Positions 50,530 through 58,358 of a stretch of 64,000 nucleotides of DNA are shown here, piece by piece. Below the pieces are notes generated by a model. That model saw only the letters and a list, made by a program, of their open reading frames with translations, was not told the DNA's origin and ran no database searches. The stretch's first letter is position 1. Each line of letters starts with the position of its first letter. The stretch is from CAZCEC01 sp964497615. Lineage in GTDB: Bacteria; Chloroflexota; Anaerolineae; Anaerolineales; UBA6663. The stretch spans positions 1 to 64,000 of the forward strand of contig CAZCEC010000008.1 in the NCBI GenBank assembly GCA_964497615.1, in the 5' to 3' direction. A program made the translations under genes and the position numbers.

Positions 50530-51360
50530 ATGACCGAGATCGCATTTGCGCTGGACAACAACGGCATCGGCACCCTGACGCTGAACCGCCCCCAGGTGCG
50601 CAACGGGCTGGGCTGGTCGGCCATGCGCGCCTTTGCCGAGGCCGTCGAACAGGCCCACGCCGCCGCCCGCCTGGACCCCGTCCACATGGACGCCATCCGC
50701 CTCAACGGCGCCTCCGCCCCGGATACGCGCCAACCCCTGCGCGCCCTGATTGTCACCGGCGCCGGCTCGGCCTTTGCTTCGGGCGGTGATGTACAGGAAT
50801 TACAGGCCTTTCCTTCCCGCGCCGATGGCCTGCGCCTTGCCAGCCTGATGGGCGACGCCCTGGCCCGGCTGGAGGCGCTGCCGTGCCCCACCATCGCCGC
50901 CATCAATGGCCCAGCGCGCGGCGGCGGCGCGGAGCTGGCCGTGGCCTGCGACCTGCGCGTGATGGACGCCGCCGCCGACATCGGCTTTGTGCAGGCGCGG
51001 CTGGGCATCATCCCGGCCTGGGGCGGCGGCCAGCGCCTGCTGCGCGCCATCGGCTATGCCCGCGCCCTCGAACTGCTGGCCACCGGCCGGGTCGTCTCGG
51101 CGGCGGAAGCGCTGGCCCTGCGGCTGGTCAACCTGGTGGCTGCCGCGGGCGAGGCCCTGGCCGCCGCCCGCCGCCTGGCGGAGCAGATCGCCGCCAACCC
51201 GCCCGCCGCCACCCAGGCCGCCAAGCGCATCCTGCGCGCCAGCCTGGCCCGCACCGACGAAGACGCGATGGCGGCCGAGCGCGCCGAGTTCCCTTCCCTG
51301 TGGGATACCGAGTTCCGGCGCGAGGCCGTGCGTAAGTTCCTCAACCGCTCCAAACCTTAG
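50530..51360 (+). CDS. Enoyl-CoA hydratase/isomerase (crotonase) superfamily protein
   Basis: 276 residues. It has the oxyanion-hole ASGGDVQEL (83-91) and GPARGGGAEL (127-136), with E135 at the first catalytic glutamate. The second usual glutamate is replaced by Q155 in FVQARLG, a pattern also seen in decarboxylases of this superfamily such as ethylmalonyl-CoA decarboxylase. A 25-residue insertion (about 45-70) interrupts the first domain. Hydratase activity is therefore doubtful; decarboxylation or another CoA-ester reaction is possible. Confidence 0.87.
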   Translation: MTEIAFALDNNGIGTLTLNRPQVRNGLGWSAMRAFAEAVEQAHAAARLDPVHMDAIRLNGASAPDTRQPLRALIVTGAGSAFASGGDVQELQAFPSRADGLRLASLMGDALARLEALPCPTIAAINGPARGGGAELAVACDLRVMDAAADIGFVQARLGIIPAWGGGQRLLRAIGYARALELLATGRVVSAAEALALRLVNLVAAAGEALAAARRLAEQIAANPPAATQAAKRILRASLARTDEDAMAAERAEFPSLWDTEFRREAVRKFLNRSKP

Positions 51361-51480
51361 CCACGAATCACACGAACGCAGCGCGAATTGGCACGAATAG
51401 GTCATCATTCGTCTCATCCACGCCATCAGCAGCCACGCATGGCACGAACAGAGCACGAAGGGGTATCATTCGTTTCATCC
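51361..51480 (+). repeat. Intergenic direct repeats of CACGAA type
   Basis: The segments gcacgaataggtcatcattc (from about 51392) and gcacgaaggggtatcattcg (from about 51457) are diverged direct repeats that continue similarly (gtctcatcc/gtttcatcc). Other cacgaa words surround them. It looks non-coding, although a frame runs through it into the methyltransferase. Confidence 0.6.
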
Positions 51481-51525
51481 GGTCCACCGGAACGCCCCAT
51501 TGAGGGGTCCGTTGACGAAATAGCC

Positions 51526-52290
51526 GTGGCCTATCAACTCCTCGCGCGCTACTACGATCTCGAAAACGCCGCCTTCACCGAGGACCTGGACTTCTGGCTG
51601 GGCCTGGCCGAAGCGCACGGCGGCCCCATCCTGGAGCTCGGCTGCGGCACCGGGCGCGTCCTGCTCAACCTGGCGCGGCGCGGCTTTGCCGTCACGGGCG
51701 TGGACAACTCCAATGCGATGCTCGACCGCCTGCGCGCCAAGCTCGCCGCCGCCTCGGGCCGCCACCTGGCCGCGCCGCCCGTCATCGCGCAGGCCGCGCT
51801 CGAAGACTTCGACCTGGGCCAAGCTTTCGCCCTGGCGCTCCTGCCCTACAATACCTTCATGCACCTGCTGACCACCGAGGCGCAGCTGGACGTGCTGGCC
51901 CGCATCCGCCGCCACCTGCGCCCCGGCGGCGTGCTGGCGCTGGACCTGCCCAACCCCGGCGAGGTGTACGCCGCCGCCGACCAGGGCCTCGCCCTGGAGC
52001 GCTCCTTCGCCGACGGCGACCGCACCGTCCAGCAGTTCTCGTCCATCGCCCTGGACCGCGCCGCCCAACTGGCCCACATCACCTGGAACTACGACTCCAC
52101 CGGCCCCGGCGGCGACCTCCAACGCACCATCGTGCCCCTCACCCTGCGCTACACCTTCCCGGCCGAAATGCGGCTTCTGCTGGAGCGCACTGGCTTCACC
52201 CTGGCCCGCTTGCAGGGCGACTACACCGGCGCCCCCTTCGCCGACGGCGCGCCGCGCATGGTCGTCATTGCACAAGCTAGCCGCCCTTGA
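51526..52290 (+). CDS. Class I SAM-dependent methyltransferase
   Basis: About 254 residues. SAM motif I is ILELGCGTGRVL, with TGVDNSNAML after it and LPYNTFMHL and HLRPGGVLALDL later. The starting GTG at 51526 (VAYQLLARYYD) fits the family's usual opening. An ATG at 51439 would add 29 residues encoded by repeat DNA. No substrate can be named. Its stop overlaps the convergent USP gene by 14 bases. Confidence 0.85.
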   Translation: MAYQLLARYYDLENAAFTEDLDFWLGLAEAHGGPILELGCGTGRVLLNLARRGFAVTGVDNSNAMLDRLRAKLAAASGRHLAAPPVIAQAALEDFDLGQAFALALLPYNTFMHLLTTEAQLDVLARIRRHLRPGGVLALDLPNPGEVYAAADQGLALERSFADGDRTVQQFSSIALDRAAQLAHITWNYDSTGPGGDLQRTIVPLTLRYTFPAEMRLLLERTGFTLARLQGDYTGAPFADGAPRMVVIAQASRP

Positions 52291-53140
52291 CCACCAGCAC
52301 CGGCCGCTCGAGCCCCAGCACCACGGCCTCGGCCACATCTTCTAACAGGTAGGCGCGCAGCCGGCCCGTGCCGGTCGAAGTGTCGGGGGCCGTGTGTCCG
52401 CCGATGACCACCAGATCGTAGTCCCCCTCCCGCGCTTCGGCCGTAATCTCATCGAGCACTAGACCATGCCGCAGCTTGGGATGCACTCGCACCTCGGCCC
52501 CGGCGGCGTGCGCGCGGGCCACCTCCACCTCCCGCGCCAGGTGGCGGCCCTCGCGCGTCTCGCGGGCCATGGCCTGTTCAGCTGTTTCGATCAACTGGTC
52601 CAGCGGCGCCTCCGCCGACACCGCCATCTGCGACATGACGTGCAGGACCGTCAGCGTGACGCCCGTCGCCCCGCCTTGGGCGGCCCAGCCCGCCGTGCGT
52701 CCGCCCCAGCGCGCCGCCCGCTCGCCGCGCACATCGCCCCCGGTGCAGGCCAGAATGCGCGTCACGTCGGCGCGCGGCGGGCCTTTCACGATCAGCACCG
52801 GCGTCTCGGCATACCGCGCCAGGCGGGCGGCCACCGAGCCAAAGGCCAGCCGCGCCCACCCCCGCCGCCCGCGCGAGCCTACCACGATCAGGTCATAGCC
52901 GCCGCCCGCGCTCTCGGCCAGCAGGGCTTGCGCGCGCCGTTCGGGCCGCAGCCGCACCTCCACCGGGCCGGGCAGCCAGGCTTGCGCTTGGGCCACAGCG
53001 GCGGGCACGGTCTCCGCCCCATTCACCTGGGCCGACCCCAGCAGCGTCACCTGCGCGCCGGCCGCGCCCGCCAGCCAGCCGCCCAGCCGCGCCGCCTGCT
53101 CGGAGGCCGGCCCCTCGTCGGCATAGATCAAGAACCGCAT
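52277..53140 (-). CDS. Tandem-domain universal stress protein
   Basis: 287 residues with two UspA folds (about 1-120 and 125-287). The first keeps the ATP-binding G-2x-G-9x-GS pattern (G88, G91, G101-S102). The second ends VIGGHT...YLLEDVAEAV, a degenerate version. It sits 23 bases after the Na/Pi cotransporter-like gene and may be co-transcribed with it and the HD hydrolase. Confidence 0.88.
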   Translation of the reverse strand: MRFLIYADEGPASEQAARLGGWLAGAAGAQVTLLGSAQVNGAETVPAAVAQAQAWLPGPVEVRLRPERRAQALLAESAGGGYDLIVVGSRGRRGWARLAFGSVAARLARYAETPVLIVKGPPRADVTRILACTGGDVRGERAARWGGRTAGWAAQGGATGVTLTVLHVMSQMAVSAEAPLDQLIETAEQAMARETREGRHLAREVEVARAHAAGAEVRVHPKLRHGLVLDEITAEAREGDYDLVVIGGHTAPDTSTGTGRLRAYLLEDVAEAVVLGLERPVLVVKGG

Positions 53141-53163
53141 TCACGTCCTCCCGGGCCGGTGCC

Positions 53164-54219
53164 TCAGCGCGCCAGCATCAAAATGACCGGCGCGCCCACA
53201 ATCACCGCCAGAAAAATCGCCAGGCTGCGGCGCGACGCCCCAATGGCCTGCGCCGCCCGCAGCAGCGCGCGCTCGTAGGGTTGATACGCTAGCAACAGGA
53301 TGGCAAGCGACACCACGGCCACGCTGACCATCTCTACCAGCACCACTGTGAAGGCCCGCGGGTTGTTCAGCAGCAGGGCCGCCACCAGGGTATCTACGAA
53401 GGTGGTAATGTTGGCGCCCATGATGTAGGGGATGACGTTCTCGCGCCGGATGTAGCCTCGGGCCGACAGCGGCACGAGCATGGACAGCGACACCGAGACC
53501 GACATCGTGACGCTGGTGATGGCCAGCCCCAGCCCAAAGGTCACCAGCGGCCGGTAGAGCAGCCGCGCCATGCCGCCAAAGGCGCTCTCTTGCAGGCGCA
53601 GGTCGGGCAGGGCATGGTCGATCAGGCTCAGGCTGTACCACAGCACCCCAAAGCCCAGCGCAAAGATCAGCCAGTGCGGCAGCCGCGCCTCCGCCAGCGC
53701 CACCAGCGGGTCGAACACCACCTCGATGGCCGAGACGACGCCCACCGCGCCGCGCGGCTGGAGCCAGTCGAAAGCGCCCGTGCGTAATAACCAGTAGCCC
53801 AACGCCAGCGCCGGCAGATACACCGCCGCGGTCACGATGAACGACAACAGCCCCATCGCCAGGCTGCCCTGGCGCTCGTGCCCGCGCAGGGTGTACACAA
53901 AGCCCAGCGCCAGCACGATGAAGGCCGCGCCCAGCCGGCTGCCCGTGATCATGGCGAACGCGCCCAGCCCGTCAAGTGCCTGCGCGTCGAACAGGGTTAG
54001 CGCGGTGGCCGCCACCGGCGAGCCCGACAGCGCCACGTAGGCGAACAGCCAGCCAAACCCGAGCGCATTGGCCGGGTTCTGCACCGCCAGGCCGTCGCGC
54101 ACGAACGGCACCAGGGCCTTGGCGCCGCTCTTGAGCAATTGCAGGGCCAGGATAAAGAGGAAAACGGACAGCGCGAAGAGCAGTATCTTGCGCCAGTTGA
54201 TGCGACCGCGGGTTCGCAT
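53164..54219 (-). CDS. Na/Pi-cotransporter family membrane protein
   Basis: 351 residues with about nine helices. Two inverted repeats each carry the family's Ser/Thr-rich re-entrant motif: ALSGSPVAATALTLF (about 63-77) and IMGANITTFVDTL (about 279-291). It would import phosphate with sodium or move a related anion. It lacks the long PhoU-like cytosolic C-terminus. The HD gene is 11 bases upstream. Confidence 0.87.
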   Translation of the reverse strand: MRTRGRINWRKILLFALSVFLFILALQLLKSGAKALVPFVRDGLAVQNPANALGFGWLFAYVALSGSPVAATALTLFDAQALDGLGAFAMITGSRLGAAFIVLALGFVYTLRGHERQGSLAMGLLSFIVTAAVYLPALALGYWLLRTGAFDWLQPRGAVGVVSAIEVVFDPLVALAEARLPHWLIFALGFGVLWYSLSLIDHALPDLRLQESAFGGMARLLYRPLVTFGLGLAITSVTMSVSVSLSMLVPLSARGYIRRENVIPYIMGANITTFVDTLVAALLLNNPRAFTVVLVEMVSVAVVSLAILLLAYQPYERALLRAAQAIGASRRSLAIFLAVIVGAPVILMLAR

Positions 54220-54230
54220 CCGCGCCCCGC

Positions 54231-54872
54231 TCAGGCGTCGCCCGCAACCTCGCGGGCCAGCCGGTCAAAGTACTCGGCCAGGTAGCGGTGGCGCTCGGCC
54301 GCCAGGGCGCGGGCCTGGGCAGTGTGCAGCCGGTCCTGCACCCGCCTCAGCTTGAACAGGAATTCGTGATACGGGGTATGCGGCTCATCCGGTTCTTTCT
54401 CGCCGGTGGCCTTGAACTTCTCGGACGGCTCGCCCGTCAGCGGCTGGCCCGCCAGCGCGGCATAGGCCATGGCGCGCGCCACGCCGATGGCGCCCAGCAC
54501 GTCGAGCTTGTCGCAGTCAAAGAGGATCTTGGCTTCCAGGGTGCGCGGCGCCTCGGTGCCCCGGAAGCGGTGCGCGCGGATGCAGTGCAGCACCGCCTCG
54601 ATGCGGTCGTCCGGCCAGCCCTCGGCCCGCAGGATGCCGCGCGCCGCCTCGGCCGAGGCCTCGTGGTGACTGGCGCGCCCCCCGCTGGCCTCCCCCTCCG
54701 GCGTGGCCCCGGCAGCATCGTGCAGCAGCACTGCCGCCCGCAGCACGTCCATGTCGGCCCCCTCCGCCTGCCCAATGCGCTCGGCCAGCGCCAGCACGCG
54801 CAGGATGTGGGCGAAGTCGTGCACCGGGTCGGCGGCAGCGTAATACTGGCGAGCCTGTTCTATGGTGAGCAT
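54231..54872 (-). CDS. HD-domain phosphohydrolase
   Basis: 213 residues. Metal-site elements are H22 (HDFAH), H51-D52 (LLHDAAG), a SHHEAS region and FDCDKLDVLGAIG. ATG 54872 is chosen because the extra 19 residues upstream come from TCACG-type heptamer DNA. Members act on nucleotides or other phosphoesters; no specific substrate is indicated. Confidence 0.87.
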   Translation of the reverse strand: MLTIEQARQYYAAADPVHDFAHILRVLALAERIGQAEGADMDVLRAAVLLHDAAGATPEGEASGGRASHHEASAEAARGILRAEGWPDDRIEAVLHCIRAHRFRGTEAPRTLEAKILFDCDKLDVLGAIGVARAMAYAALAGQPLTGEPSEKFKATGEKEPDEPHTPYHEFLFKLRRVQDRLHTAQARALAAERHRYLAEYFDRLAREVAGDA

Positions 54873-54900
54873 TTCGCGGCGCGTGTGAGGGGTGTAGCGC

Positions 54901-54946
54901 GAGGCGTGATGAGAGCCAAACTCAGTCACGCCTCACGGATCACGTT
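54901..54946. repeat. TCACGNN heptamer array with inverted arm
   Basis: tcacgcc, tcacgga and tcacgtt run in register (54926-54946). gaggcgtga (54901-54909) is the exact reverse complement of 54926-54934. The same heptamer recurs twice at 55185-55198. Confidence 0.75.
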
Positions 54947-55137
54947 TCGGTCTTCTCAGTCCCTGGCTTGCTGCCGATCTCCACCAACTGAATCTGCGCC
55001 TGGTAACGTTTGCCGTCAATCTCAATCTTGCCGTTGGCGTAGTACCCGCGCGACCCGGTCTTGAAGTTCTTCTCCGGCAGCGCCATCGCGGCCAGAACCT
55101 GCCCGCCGTCCGTCTTGATCTCAGCGATGATGGTCAT
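54940..55137 (-). CDS. Small hypothetical protein
   Basis: 65 residues, likely a small beta-barrel-like fold (IIAEIKTDGGQVLAAM, then GYYANGKIEIDGKRYQAQIQLVEIG), with a polar tail whose last codons come from the repeat. It has the codon use of neighbouring genes. It lies between the AcpS gene and the HD hydrolase on the same strand. No family recognised. Confidence 0.6.
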   Translation of the reverse strand: MTIIAEIKTDGGQVLAAMALPEKNFKTGSRGYYANGKIEIDGKRYQAQIQLVEIGSKPGTEKTET

Positions 55138-55192
55138 AGGGTTTCCTCAGTGCAGGGCCACATCTCCGGCGTTACGAATCAGACCTCACGCG

Positions 55193-55558
55193 TCACGCCC
55201 CCATCGCCACCACCAGCGCCATGGCGTGCTCGTGGGTGTGGCTCAGGCTCACCGACCACTCAGCCAGCCCCAGTTCCGCCGCCAGGGCCAGGGCCGCGCC
55301 GTGCAGCCGGAGCTGCGGGCCGCGCCGCTCGTCGCGCACGATCTCGATTTCTTTCCAGCCCACGTCGCCGATGCCGCGGCCCAGCGCCTTGGCCACCGCT
55401 TCCTTGGCCGCGAAGCGCGCCGCCAGCGCCGGGGTGCGGCCTTCCGATTCGATGAGTTCCAGGGGGGTGAAAAAGCGATTGAAGAAGCGGTCGCCGTGCC
55501 GCAGAATCGCAGCGTCGATCCGGGCGACTTCGATGATGTCTACGCCGGTTCTAAGCAT
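55193..55558 (-). CDS. acpS: Holo-[acyl-carrier-protein] synthase
   Basis: 121 residues. Mg-binding D7 (GVDIIEVARI) and E53 (RFAAKEAVAKALG), plus SLSHTHEHAMALVVA at the end, are diagnostic. It moves 4'-phosphopantetheine from CoA to acyl carrier protein. It is separated from the M16 genes upstream by the heptamer hairpin. Confidence 0.95.
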   Translation of the reverse strand: MLRTGVDIIEVARIDAAILRHGDRFFNRFFTPLELIESEGRTPALAARFAAKEAVAKALGRGIGDVGWKEIEIVRDERRGPQLRLHGAALALAAELGLAEWSVSLSHTHEHAMALVVAMGA

Positions 55559-55585
55559 GAAGATCGTCAGGAGAGTGAGGCCTCC

Positions 55586-55648
55586 GACGAACGACGATAG
55601 ACGAAGGACGAAGGCGCGCGTTCGTCTTTCGTCGTTCGTCCTTCGTCG
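55586..55648. repeat. Nine-unit heptamer array forming an inverted pair
   Basis: Four GACGAA-type units (gacgaac, gacgata, gacgaag, gacgaag), a central gcgcgcg unit and four TTCGTC-type units (ttcgtct, ttcgtcg, ttcgtcc, ttcgtcg) stay in exact 7-base register. Six bases are nearly constant while the seventh varies. The two halves would pair as a long hairpin between acpS and the M16 gene. Confidence 0.9.
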
Positions 55649-55651
55649 CCT

Positions 55652-56971
55652 TTACTCCGGTCCCGCAATCGCCAGCACGTACCGCTCGGCGCTCAAGTAC
55701 TCGCGCGCCACGTCCAGGATGCGCTCGCGGGTGATGCTCTTGATCAGGTCCGGGTAGCGCTGCAAGAAGTCCAGCCCCAGGCCATACAGCTCCAGCGAGC
55801 TGATGCTCCCCGCCAGCCCCTCGTTCGTCTCCAGGCTGAACGGCAGCCGGCCCAGGAAGTTGGTCTTGTTGTCGGCCAACTCGTCGGGCGTCACCTTGCG
55901 CGCGGTGAATTTGGCGATCTCGCGCCGGATCAGGGCCACGGCCCGCTCCACGTTCTTAGGGTTCACCCCGGCGTAGGCGCGCCACGGACCCGGCCCCAGC
56001 CCGCCGTCCAGCGCCGAGGCGGCGTAGTAAGCCATGCCGCCCTTCTCGCGCACGTGGAAGCCCACGCGCCCGCCCATCCCAAACACGCCCAGGATGTTGT
56101 TGGCCAGCCGCGCCGCCAGAAAGTCTGGGTGGCGCCGCTCCGGCCCCGGCGCGCCCAGCACAATGTCGCTTTGCGCCTTGCCCGGCATCGCCACCCGCCG
56201 CGTGATCGGCTCCGCGGGCGGCGCGATGGGCGGCAGGGCGGGCTGGGGCGGCTGGTCGGGGTTGGCCCAATCGCCGAAGTAGCGCTCGAGCAGGTCAATG
56301 GCCGCCTCGGTGCGCACTGCGCCCACCACGGTCACGATCATGCCGTGCGGGCCAAAGTGCCGGCGGTGATAGTTGACCAAGTCATCGCGCGTCAGCGCCT
56401 GAATGGTGTCGGGGTAGCCATCCTCGTCCACCGCGTAGGGGTGGCCGGGGTAGGCAGCCTCGAAGAACGCCTCCTCGGCGCGGGCGCGCGTGCTGTTCGC
56501 CCGGATCGCCAGGCGGGTGAGCAGTTCGCCCCGCAGGCGCTCCACCTGCTCGTCCGGGAAGGTCGGGCGGCGCAGCGCGTCGGCGGCCAGTTCCAGCATC
56601 AGCGGCAAGTCCTCGGCCAGGCTCTTGGCATAGAAGCCGGAGGTGTGCGTGCCGCCCGAGACCGACAAACTGGCGCCCGCCGACTCGATCGCCTCGTAGA
56701 TTTCATTGAAGCTGCGCCGCTCGGTGCCCCGCATCAGCGCGCCGGCCGCAAAACCGCCCAGGCCCGCCTGCGCGCGGCTCTCCCACAACGCGCCCGCGCG
56801 CACGTCGGCATCCACCACCACCGATGGGCTGGTGTGGTTCTCGAACACCAGCACCGTGATGCCGTTGCTCAATTCCCGGCGCGTGATCGTCTCCGGCCCC
56901 GGCACCGAATGACCGTCCACCACCGTCTTGCGCTTTACCCGGCTTGCCGTCTTCGTCTCAGTCGCTGCCAA
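55652..56971 (-). CDS. M16-family peptidase, non-catalytic (regulatory) subunit
   Basis: 439 residues with the M16 two-lobe fold. The zinc motif HxxEH is replaced by GLGGFAAGALM, so it cannot be catalytic. The C-terminal lobe keeps the substrate-binding REKGGMAYY (Arg/Tyr) motif. It follows the active subunit gene by 41 bases. Together they match the heterodimeric M16B peptidases. No signal peptide is seen. Confidence 0.92.
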   Translation of the reverse strand: MAATETKTASRVKRKTVVDGHSVPGPETITRRELSNGITVLVFENHTSPSVVVDADVRAGALWESRAQAGLGGFAAGALMRGTERRSFNEIYEAIESAGASLSVSGGTHTSGFYAKSLAEDLPLMLELAADALRRPTFPDEQVERLRGELLTRLAIRANSTRARAEEAFFEAAYPGHPYAVDEDGYPDTIQALTRDDLVNYHRRHFGPHGMIVTVVGAVRTEAAIDLLERYFGDWANPDQPPQPALPPIAPPAEPITRRVAMPGKAQSDIVLGAPGPERRHPDFLAARLANNILGVFGMGGRVGFHVREKGGMAYYAASALDGGLGPGPWRAYAGVNPKNVERAVALIRREIAKFTARKVTPDELADNKTNFLGRLPFSLETNEGLAGSISSLELYGLGLDFLQRYPDLIKSITRERILDVAREYLSAERYVLAIAGPE

Positions 56972-57012
56972 TGTTGTTCCGCCTCCCGCGCTATGAGCGT
57001 GTCTGTCGTGCG

Positions 57013-58344
57013 TCAGTCGTCCTCATCCATCTCGCCCTGACCGTTCGGCGATTGGCTGCCATTCGCATCCGGCACGAAATGGCCCACCGTGCGGTTGGTG
57101 CGCGCCAGGTACTTCTGCGCCACGCGCTGCACATCCGCCACGCTCACCGCCGCCAGGTTGTCCAGGTAGTTGTCGAACCAGCGGTACGAGTCGAACAGCT
57201 CGGTGTGCCCCAGCCAGTAGGCCTGGTTGGTCACGCTCTCCGCGCCGTAGGCGAACAAGGCGCGGGCCTGCTTGACCGCCTTGGCCAGTTCGGCCTCCGC
57301 CACCGGCTCGGCCCGCATCCGCTCCACCTCGGCGTCCAGCGCCGCCTGCACCGCCTCGGGCGTCTGCCCCTGGCGCACCGTGCAGAAGATCGAATACAGG
57401 TACGGGTCCAGGGTCGGGCTCAGGCCAGCCGACACATTCGCCGCCAGCCCGCTTTCCACCAGCGCCCGGTACAGCCGCGACGACTTGTTGCTGGTGCCGC
57501 CGCCGAACATATTTAGCGATGACGCCCCGCCCAGGATCGAGTCCAGCGCCACGAGCGGGTAGAAGTCCTCGTGTTTGGCTTCCGGCACGTGATAGACCGT
57601 CTCCACGAAGGCGGTCTCGCCCTCGCCGCCCACGGTAACACGGCGCTCGCCCTTCTGCTCCGGCTCGGTGCGCGGGCGGCGGGCCGGCAGGGGCCGGGCC
57701 TTGTAGCCGCCGAACAGTTCCTTCAGCCGCGCCAGCATGGCCCGGCTCTTGAAGTCGCCCACCACCACCACGATGGCGTTGTTGGGCGCGTAATACTGCC
57801 GGTAGTGGTTATAGAGATCGTCCCGCGTCATGGTCTCCAGGTCCACCATGTCGCCGATGACCTCGTGGTGGTAGCTGTGCACGCGGAAGGCCGCTGACTG
57901 CACTTCCTCCGCCAGCCGGAACGACGGGCTGTTCTCGCGCCCCTGCCGCTCGGAGATGATGACGGTGCGCTCGGAGGCCACTTCCTTGGGCGGGAACAGG
58001 GCACGCCCCATGCGGTCCGCTTCCAGCCGCAGCACAAAGTCAATCTTGTCCGCCGGCATGGTGGCGTAATAGGCGGTGAAATCGATCCAGGTCATGGCGT
58101 TGAACACGCCGCCGTCGCGGGCGATGGTGCGGTCGGCGATGTCGCCGGGGAAGCGCCGGGTGCCCTTGAACATCATGTGCTCCACCCAGTGGCTGATGCC
58201 CGTCTGGCCGGGCAACTCGTTGCGCGAGCCCACCCGGTACCACACCCAGAACGAGATCAGCGGCGCGGTGTGCACTTCCTTAAGCAGCACCGTCAGGCCG
58301 TTCGCCAGCCGGGTCTTTGTCACCTTGCCTTGTTGTGGGGGCAT
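57013..58344 (-). CDS. M16-family zinc peptidase, catalytic subunit
   Basis: 443 residues. HWVEH (H52, E55, H56) plus a downstream glutamate in the 130s form the inverted zinc site. The C-terminal lobe is less conserved. It is partner to the non-catalytic subunit directly downstream. Targets are probably short peptides or signal peptides; location looks cytosolic. Confidence 0.94.
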   Translation of the reverse strand: MPPQQGKVTKTRLANGLTVLLKEVHTAPLISFWVWYRVGSRNELPGQTGISHWVEHMMFKGTRRFPGDIADRTIARDGGVFNAMTWIDFTAYYATMPADKIDFVLRLEADRMGRALFPPKEVASERTVIISERQGRENSPSFRLAEEVQSAAFRVHSYHHEVIGDMVDLETMTRDDLYNHYRQYYAPNNAIVVVVGDFKSRAMLARLKELFGGYKARPLPARRPRTEPEQKGERRVTVGGEGETAFVETVYHVPEAKHEDFYPLVALDSILGGASSLNMFGGGTSNKSSRLYRALVESGLAANVSAGLSPTLDPYLYSIFCTVRQGQTPEAVQAALDAEVERMRAEPVAEAELAKAVKQARALFAYGAESVTNQAYWLGHTELFDSYRWFDNYLDNLAAVSVADVQRVAQKYLARTNRTVGHFVPDANGSQSPNGQGEMDEDD

Positions 58345-58358
58345 CCTGCTCCTCTGCC

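Noticed and set aside
51388..51525. Longer N-terminus for the methyltransferase
   Set aside because: The extra codons fall in diverged direct repeats and do not resemble the family's start.
55586..55648. CRISPR-like array
   Set aside because: The unit is only seven bases, with no spacer of 25-40 bases and no cas genes in the window.
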